The translations under genes were made by a program, and so were the position numbers. A stretch of DNA of 64,000 nucleotides from Crocodylus rhombifer (Eukaryota > Chordata > Crocodylia > Crocodylidae). The number at the start of each line of letters is the position of its first letter. The first letter of the stretch is position 1. The notes under the pieces are model-generated. The model was not told the DNA's origin. It ran no database searches and saw only the letters and a program-made list of their open reading frames with translations. Below, one piece after another: positions 57,601-64,000 of this stretch. The stretch lies in assembly GCA_038503035.1 (NCBI GenBank), contig JAVSML010038700.1:62001-126000 (forward strand), read 5' to 3'.

Positions 57601-59904
57601 ACAAAGTGGTGCCGTCTTAGCACCAGACCTTAAAGGGCTATCGCGTTTGCCCTCTGATCTCATCCTGCACAACATCCCCCTGCTCTGCTACCTATTAGGG
57701 ATGAACAACGGGAGATATACTGGAGCTGGCTCCCAACACAAAGCCACTCGCACATCTCTGGCAAGACAGCGGCAGGATCTGAAAGCTTGCAATGCTCTCT
57801 CACCTCTGAAATCTTTGTAACGCTCTCATTAGGCAGGAGCTGTATGACCATCAGCTTTTCTTGCTGTGTGAGTTTTGAGCCCCAGCTTCCCCTGCCCCAC
57901 ACAGACTGGGCTGTGTCTGAATGGGAGGACCCCTGGATCCTCAATTGCTCACCATGCAGGGGGCCTCTCTGTCCAACGCCACGGACATTGCTGTCATTGC
58001 ACCTCAGGTCCTCACTCTTTCCTGTCCCTTTGGGCCCTTCTTAGCATTCACCTTTCTCCTTTAGCCTTATTGTCCCACACAGGGAGAGGATGACTCCATG
58101 CCACTGACTCCTGCTACAAAGAATGCTTTCCCAGTGTTAGAGACTGTCAGACTGTAACTGGCTGCAGTAAGGGACAGGAGAAGCCCAGCCAGGGAAGGAG
58201 CCATGAGGTATGGTCATATCTGATGTTACGCCAACAAATCAAAGCTCTCCTTGTAGTAGGAGCACGAAGCCAGATGCCTTTCTCCTATTCCGGGATCCCA
58301 GTGAGCTAATAAGCCTTGCAGGCTATTCCCCTCTTCCATTCCCAGGGGCATGCCTGAAGTTGAGACATTGCAAATACTAAAGCTGTTTTGCGCTGAAAGT
58401 CAGGGAGCTGTGTGGGACGGAGCATTATGAAGGGCATGGTAGAAACTGATTAGTCTCTCCTTTTTACACTGTCTCATTATACAGAAGCAGGGACTCACTC
58501 AAAATTAATGACCAGTAAATGTAGAATAAGTAATGCTGCTTCACACAGTGCATGTTCAGTCTTTATAATTCACTGGTACAGGGGGTCATGGAAACAGATC
58601 CTGGGGTGAGATTTACAATGTGCTTACCTTTTCCAAAGTGACTGTAAAAATAGGACACCCCACTTATCGTCTCCCAGTGACTCTCGATCAAATATGCTGA
58701 GTTTACAAAGAAAAGGGTAGTTCCAAATGCCAGCCCTGCAGACTCAAGCATGCACATGGAAGCCAGCTAGGCTCTTCGGTGCTCACAGACTATTTTCAGA
58801 AAGAAAGATCCTCCAGCTGAAAGTTAGTTTTAAAATGTTAATGATGCACACAACAGACTCAAATTATGCTTACCCTCCTCAAAGCCTTTGCAGGGCAAGA
58901 GAGGTAGGACTAATAAATTACCATTGCCATTGAAATTGGCTGATCAGAGCAGATCTTTGCAGAAAGTACCATTTTCACACACAGTCACTTTTCTAAACGT
59001 AACCACGCTGGATAATATGATTAGCATTTGTAGCTGCGCCGGCTGAGATGAGGGTAATTAAATCTCATGCTTCAGGGCACTGGCTAATCACTTGCAGGGG
59101 TCATTTCTTCTTTTTTTTACCCCTTTATGAATATCTTTGCCCAGTTAACCAGGTGCATTATGGGGAGGGGAGCAGTTCTCTGAAACTTCTGCTATGGATG
59201 GAGATTTGATCAAGCCAGGAAATCGTATGGGAGGCAGAGGGATTCAGGAAGGAGATGGCAAGTGAAAGTCCAATGACATGTCTTTTAAACATTAAGAAGG
59301 AGAGAAGAAAGGTGCATCAGGTGGACCTCACCACAGTGTTTCTCACTGGATTGCATTGCAAATGGAAAGTGAATTGTGGGGCGATGGCTGGTATTTCACC
59401 ATCACTGGCCAAAATCTACCCTTGATTAAATCCAGTGTGATCTGTGTATTTGGGGCCAGGTGTCTACATATCCATGAAGCACATAAGGGGACCTTCAGCC
59501 TGTGAGTTATGGATATAGCATCACCCATTTGACCTTCTCACAACATTGTGAGGCTTAATTCTTCTCTGAAAGATCTGCCTCATGTTTTACTCTATCTCCC
59601 AGATGGCTCAGAGCTTAGCTTGTGCTACCATTTTAGTTTCTTCCATACACCCTCACCAGAAGATCTCTCTTTTCTGTATGCCTGGGGTAATTTCATCGTT
59701 CAGAGCTTTGTGCCCCACTGTGACAGAATTTTTGCCTGGCTGTGTGATAGGGGCCAATTTTCCAAACTGACCTTAGACTTTGAGCAGCCAGACTTCAGCC
59801 AGGCTAGAGCTGAGTTTCAGAGGTTCTGGTCTTATTTGTATGATCTTCCTTATCTTGGTACCAAAGTGCCTTGCAGTCACTAATGGATGTTTATCCTTTC
59901 AACA
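54606..59904. other. Intron, mostly unique
   Basis: Contains a T18 run at 56138-56155, a GATT/GACT tetranucleotide patch at 57102-57128, a (GTCT)n patch at 57269-57290 and a G-rich patch at 55115-55140. The 200-codon open frame at 55716-56318 and several others have no recognisable domain. No ASTN2 exon was found. Confidence 0.45.
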
Positions 59905-60035
59905 TCCCTCTCAGCTAGGGACATATCATCACCATTTCAGCGGCAGAGGAAGCACAATCGCTAGATTGTGTGGCTTGCCCAGCATCACATGAGATCTGTA
60001 GGAGATTTTGTAAATTTAAGCTTGAATGTCTTATT
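59905..60035 (-). repeat. MIR-like SINE, antisense
   Basis: The + strand order atcatcaccatttcagcggc, agaggaagcacaatcgctag, tgtggcttgcccagcatcac and atgagatctgtaggagattt follows the reverse complement of MIR. Confidence 0.5.
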
Positions 60036-60043
60036 CCCCAGAC

Positions 60044-60376
60044 CAGTGGTTGTCAACCTTTTTTGGCTTGAGGTACCTCTGCTCGACTTGAACTGCTCCT
60101 GGATAGACCTGAGGCACCCTGGATAGACACTTGGAAAATGCCAGCTCTTAGTTTTTTACTCTTTTTTGTTTACAGAAAATAATACAGCATTTTTGCTCTT
60201 GCAGAGAGCTCAGAAGGAATCACAGCTATGGTTTTCTATTTGAAAGCTTTGGGTTTAATCTTGTGAATTGTGTTTATACACCTAACAATGCCAACTTTGT
60301 GTGGCACCCTGCTGCACCCTTGAAAGGATCTCAAGGTACCCCAGAGTGCTTGAAGCACCCTGGTTGAGGATCGCTG
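60044..60376. mobile_element. hAT-type non-autonomous element, 333 bp
   Basis: The termini are cagtggttgtcaacctttt and, in reverse complement, cagcgatcctcaaccagggt. It is flanked by 8 bp sequences CCCCAGAC (60036-60043) and CTCTAGAC (60377-60384), matching at 6 of 8 as expected for an aged duplication. The interior has the words gaggtacctctgc and caccctgg repeated at both sides. Confidence 0.8.
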
Positions 60377-60829
60377 CTCTAGACCATAGTGTCAGTAGGA
60401 ACATTTTTGAACATCAAGCCCCTTTTATTCTAGAATTGAGTCCCAAAAATAGCAATCCCCAAATTGGAGGCTTAACTTCTCCTGCTTCGCTCTGTAGCTG
60501 TAGAGCAGCTGTAACAGCTTGTACGTTCCTTCCAGGGGAGTAGTGCGAATTAGTTAGTTAATTCAGAGTACAGTATTTGGAAGATGGAAAGTGCTGTTGT
60601 TACTAGAACTAGGCATTAAACATCTGTGCTGAAACAATAAAAGTATCTAGGGATCAAATGTGTGATGGAAAAGGTCTCCTATAGTTTTGGGGAGGGTATT
60701 CATAGAAGCCAGGCAGTTCGGTGTCCTTATGCACCTGATCAAGATGAGCGCTGTCCCAGGGGTAGAGAGAAGCCATGGAGGTCCTTCCAGACACAGCTCG
60801 GCTTCTCGTGCAGATATGCCTCAAGTGAC
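60377..60829. other. Intron, nothing recognised
   Basis: Unique-looking sequence. Confidence 0.4.
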
Positions 60830-61135
60830 CACACACACACACATGCACTTCGTGTATACCCTTCTATACACACCCATGCCCACGCACATATAATATGCAG
60901 ACTCTCCCCAGTAGCGATGTACACAGACTGTCTTTCACACCACTGTACACTGTGTGTACACTCACACACGCACTGCATGCACACATGTACACACACGAAC
61001 ACAACGTGCATCTGCAGACACACACAGCCTCCCCTGCAGACATTCAAGGTGTCTCATGAAAACGCGCACAGATACACTTATGTGAGCAGGCATGAACGTG
61101 TAGACTTTTGGACATGCACATAAGGACATGCACAT
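60830..61135. repeat. Degenerate CA-rich simple repeat
   Basis: It begins acacacacacacatgcac and continues with ctatacacacccatgccc and cacacacgcactgcatgcac. It is similar to the 950-1275 stretch. Open frames on both strands across it are not genes. Confidence 0.75.
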
Positions 61136-62044
61136 GCTGTTCCACTGGGTGCTGCCAATAGATTGCTGATCCCTCCTGAATCTCCCCCTCTTGCCAGCAT
61201 TTCTTTTCCTTGCACAGAGTGCAGCAGGGTTGGTATGTGGGGGCTTTGATCAGCGCTTCTGAAGAACACAAAAGGGGGGCGGCAACTCTTCCGTGTGCAT
61301 TAACTGTGAGCCACAAGGTTATTTATACCGTTGAAAAGGAGCTACAGCCCTCTGCTGGCTGAGGCCTCCAGCTGCATCTCTGGCCACTGGGAGCCACATA
61401 CTGGAGAAGTTTTCTGTGAAAAGGAGGAGGACGTAGGATATCCTGGGCAGAGATTGCAATCAGCACATGCTTCTCTGTCTCCTTCTCTCCCCACCTCCCC
61501 CTATAAGAGCAAGTAGCAGCTTGGTTCTGTGTAGACTCAGAAGAAAGCGCTGCCTAATTAACTGTGGAGAAAATGAGATGATGAAGGCTCCAGACCTCGG
61601 GCTGCCGGACCCAGCACTAAGCAAAACAGCCTAGTGGCTCTTTACCCTCCACCTCCCCATTGTTCCTCCTCTAAATCACTGCATTGTGTGTGCAGTGGAG
61701 TTTCAGGAGTGGGCGCATCATAATGCCAGGGCAAGGGAGGTTTGTGCTGACCTGTTCCCGAGTGATGAAGGACACAGCTGTGGGCAGAGGGAAGGGAGGA
61801 GGCACAGGAAGAAAAGCTCTTTTGACTACAAAAATGTGTCAGCAAAGCTGTTTTTAAAGTCCCCTCTATGAACACTGCTCCTTCTGATACCCCACAGGCT
61901 GGGCTGGTGCAGGCTGTGGAGATTTGCCCCTTCCCCACGGGCACATGCACAAAGACCTTTGCTTGCAACCACATGCCCTAAGCACCTGGACAAGTTTTCA
62001 CCTGGCCTTCAAACAGCAGTGCAGTGAGCACAGCTCTTCAGTGT
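61136..62044. other. Intron, nothing recognised
   Basis: Unique-looking sequence; no coding or repeat signature. Confidence 0.45.
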
Positions 62045-62527
62045 ATACTGAGGATGTGGAGAAGCTTGAGGGAATCCAGAGAAGAGCCATGTGCATGATC
62101 AGAGGTCAGGAAAACAGACCTTACGATGGCAGGCTGAGAGCCATGGGGCTCTTTAGCCTGGAAAAGCGCAGGCTCAGGGGTGATCTGATGGCCACCTATA
62201 AGTTTATTAGGGGTATTCACCAGGATCTGGGGGAATGTTTGTTCACCAGAGCGCCCCAAGGGATGACGAGCTTGAAGGGTTATAAACCCCTGCAAGACCG
62301 TTTCAGGCTGGACATAAGGAAAAATTTCTTTACTGTCCGAGTCACCAAGGTCTGGAACAGCCTGCCATCGGAGGTGGTTCGAGCACCTATATTGAACACC
62401 TTCAAGAGCAAATTGGATGCTTATCTTGCTGGGATCCTCTGACCCCAGCTGACTTCCTGCCCTTTGCGCGGGGGGCTGGACTCGATAATCTTCCGAGGTC
62501 CCTTCCAGCCCTGATGTCTATGAAATG
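62045..62527 (+). mobile_element. CR1 LINE 3' fragment, sense
   Basis: An open frame encodes EDVEKLEGIQRRAMCMIRG, then RLRAMGLFSLEKRRLRGDL and RKNFFTVRVTKVWNSLPSEV, the CR1 C-terminus. It ends in ggactcgataatcttccgag, gtcccttccagccctgatgt, ctatgaaatg. It is 5' truncated near 62045. Confidence 0.92.
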
Positions 62528-62734
62528 TGTGAAATCTACTTTCTCCAGCCACTGCATACAGATTGGCTTCACTTCTTATCCTCTTTGCATCTGCCTTCAC
62601 ATAGCTACTTTCACACACAGCTGCCCCACTTCCCCAAGCTGTTGTTTTACCAATGTGCTGCTCTTGCCCTAGATAAGCTGGTAGCATGCCCAGGTTCCTC
62701 TGGCTGCAGGTGGAAGCAGTGGATTAATCCTCAT

Positions 62735-63155
62735 AGATTCATTGAAACGTAGGGTTGGCAGGGACCTCAGGAGGTCATCTAGTCCAACCCCCTGCTCAGA
62801 GCAGGACCATCCCTAACTAGATCATCCCAGAGAAAGCTTTGTCTAGCCCAGTTTTACAGACCCCCCAAGGATGGAGTGTCCACAACCTCTCTGGGTAACC
62901 TGCTCCCGTGTTTTACTACCCTCCCAGTGAGAAAATTCTTCCTAATATCTAACCTAAACTTCCCTTGCTGCAACTTGAGACTATCGCTCCTTGCTTTGTT
63001 ATCTGCCACCACTGAGAACAGTTTAGCTCCATCCTCTTTCGAGCCCGCCTTCAGGTAGTTGAAGACTACTATTAAGTCTCCTCTCAGTCTCCACTTCTGT
63101 AGACTAAATAAGCCCAGTTCCCCTCTATATGTGTCTGCTGGTGTCACACACATAG
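62735..63155 (-). mobile_element. CR1 LINE 3' fragment, antisense
   Basis: The + strand starts catagattcattgaaacg, then tagggttggcagggacctc and gtccaaccccctgctcagag, the reverse complement of the CR1 3' end. A minus-strand frame (62854-63153) holds ELGLFSLQKWRLRGDLIVVF and RLDIRKNFLTGRVVKHGSRL. It is truncated near 63155. With the copy at 62045 it forms a tail-to-tail pair about 200 bp apart. Confidence 0.92.
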
Positions 63156-63944
63156 TGTGACATACTATCTGTGTGTATAGTATATATGTAGCTGTAAGTG
63201 GGACATATACATGGCATGGCTGCTGTCTTTTTTACCTGTAGGCATCTGTAAGGAAGCCTTTCCTTTCCATAGATGACTCTCCTTAATTACCTAAATACAT
63301 TCTGTGGGTGGTGGTGGTGAGAGGGAGACAGTTTCCTTGCATTTTATTTCACCTGCTAATGGAGACGATGTACTGGATTTACATGGTGTCAGGGGTCAAA
63401 GCTGGTGTCCAAAGCCTCTCTGAGGATGTGTACCATGTATGACTGGGTGTATATAACAGGTTCTACAAAAAGGTTGGGCCCCTATGTAGCATCTGCGCTT
63501 TGTGAGTCATCTGCACATGCTACCTGCCAGGAGATCAGTCTGCCTTTCTGAAACCACTGGGTAGCTCATGGCAAACTCTTGCTGCTGTGAACTAAGAGGG
63601 CAGAGGGCTCTTCACCCTCTGCACTGTGCTTACCCATGGAAGCTCATCGCAAAGAGAACAGGGGGAGACGCCCCGCGTTTAAACAGAGTTGATGGCGAAT
63701 GAAACAGGTAATGCTTGGGGAGAGAGAGTGTCCAGCACAGGAAAGCATTTGCTCAGCAGCATTTCCAAGAAGAGTGGGCAGACCCTATTGAGCCTCATCT
63801 GGGCCTCTGATGAACACTGCCCTTGCCCAGGAGTTTCTTCTTCTCAGGAGCCAGGCTGCTTTTCCTGAGTAACACTTGCATCACTACAGCTTGGTCCAGA
63901 GCCTCTGGCTCTCAATGCCAGGATGGCCTGGCCTGGGGTGAAGA
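63156..63944. other. Intron, nothing recognised
   Basis: Short TG/TA-rich spots near 63150-63200. No gene. Confidence 0.45.
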
Positions 63945-64000
63945 CAAGCCAAGTCTTTAATTGGCATAAATTGCTTTCACTGGAGCTGTACTAACAGATG
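63945..64000. repeat. Possible palindromic MITE, cut by the window end
   Basis: The words gccaagtctttaattggcat and aaattgctttcactggagct resemble the left arm of the hairpin repeats at 21420 and 32355; the other arm would lie beyond the window. Confidence 0.35.

Larger units (their letters stand above)
1..64000 (+). other. ASTN2: ASTN2 locus: partial gene span, mostly intron
   Basis: The whole window is inferred to lie inside the ASTN2 transcription unit, because both recognised exons are internal and in the same orientation, and no other host exon, first exon or last exon is visible. Intron lengths seen here are over 22.3 kb (5' side), 7190 bp (between exons) and over 34 kb (3' side). The mammalian gene is very large and hosts TRIM32 in one intron; no TRIM32-like long reading frame is present here. 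That the outer edges of the window are still within ASTN2 is inference. Confidence 0.75.

Noticed and set aside
59548..59883. 111-codon + strand open frame
   Set aside because: No recognised domain, no splice signals at suitable borders; treated as chance.
29937..64000. Search for the next ASTN2 exon (expected to complete the arginine codon and continue the MACPF region) and for TRIM32
   Set aside because: No reading frame in either orientation resembles them; the next exon probably lies beyond the window.

Overview
The window looks like intronic sequence from a non-avian reptile genome, with a crocodilian favoured over a turtle. The reasons are several CR1 LINEs, a Penelope-like element, hAT-type transposons, old MIR SINEs and short palindromic repeats of the kind common in birds and reptiles. 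This species call is inference from repeat content; nothing in the window names the organism.

The only host gene I can support is astrotactin-2 (ASTN2), on the + strand. Two consecutive coding exons are present, at 22391-22557 and 29748-29936, each with canonical AG and GT splice signals and matching phases. They encode an EGF-like module and the start of the MACPF region. Everything else is intron: more than 22.3 kb upstream of the first exon, 7.19 kb between them, and more than 34 kb downstream of the second. I found no neighbouring ASTN2 exon and no complete second gene. Giant introns are normal for this gene.

Layout. 1-13.2 kb: intron with CA-rich microsatellites, a small CR1 tail (6.4 kb), a degenerate pentamer repeat (7.7 kb), a decayed MIR and a transposon-like repeat (12.2 kb). 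13.4-15.8 kb: a decayed Penelope-like retroelement, antisense to ASTN2, with reverse transcriptase and GIY-YIG remnants. 16.5-16.8 kb: a 153 bp hAT-type element with perfect 8 bp target duplications beside a MIR. 22.4-29.9 kb: the two exons, with a 2.8 kb antisense CR1 in the intron between them that still shows endonuclease and reverse transcriptase. 33.6-34.9 kb: a solo LTR with a 5 bp target duplication and internal minisatellites. 37.0-38.8 kb: a hAT-type element interrupted by a second CR1. 44.2-47.4 kb: stacked repeats, including an inverted pair of an unnamed repeat that carries an exon-like reading frame. 48.5-53.2 kb: three small DNA-transposon-like elements. 60-63.2 kb: another hAT-type element and two tail-to-tail CR1 fragments.

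The host content is one gene fragment. The retroelements are broken copies, and no operon, CRISPR array or new multi-gene system is visible. The best leads are the unnamed inverted repeat with its exon-like segment, the Penelope-like copy, the solo LTR and the nested hAT/CR1.
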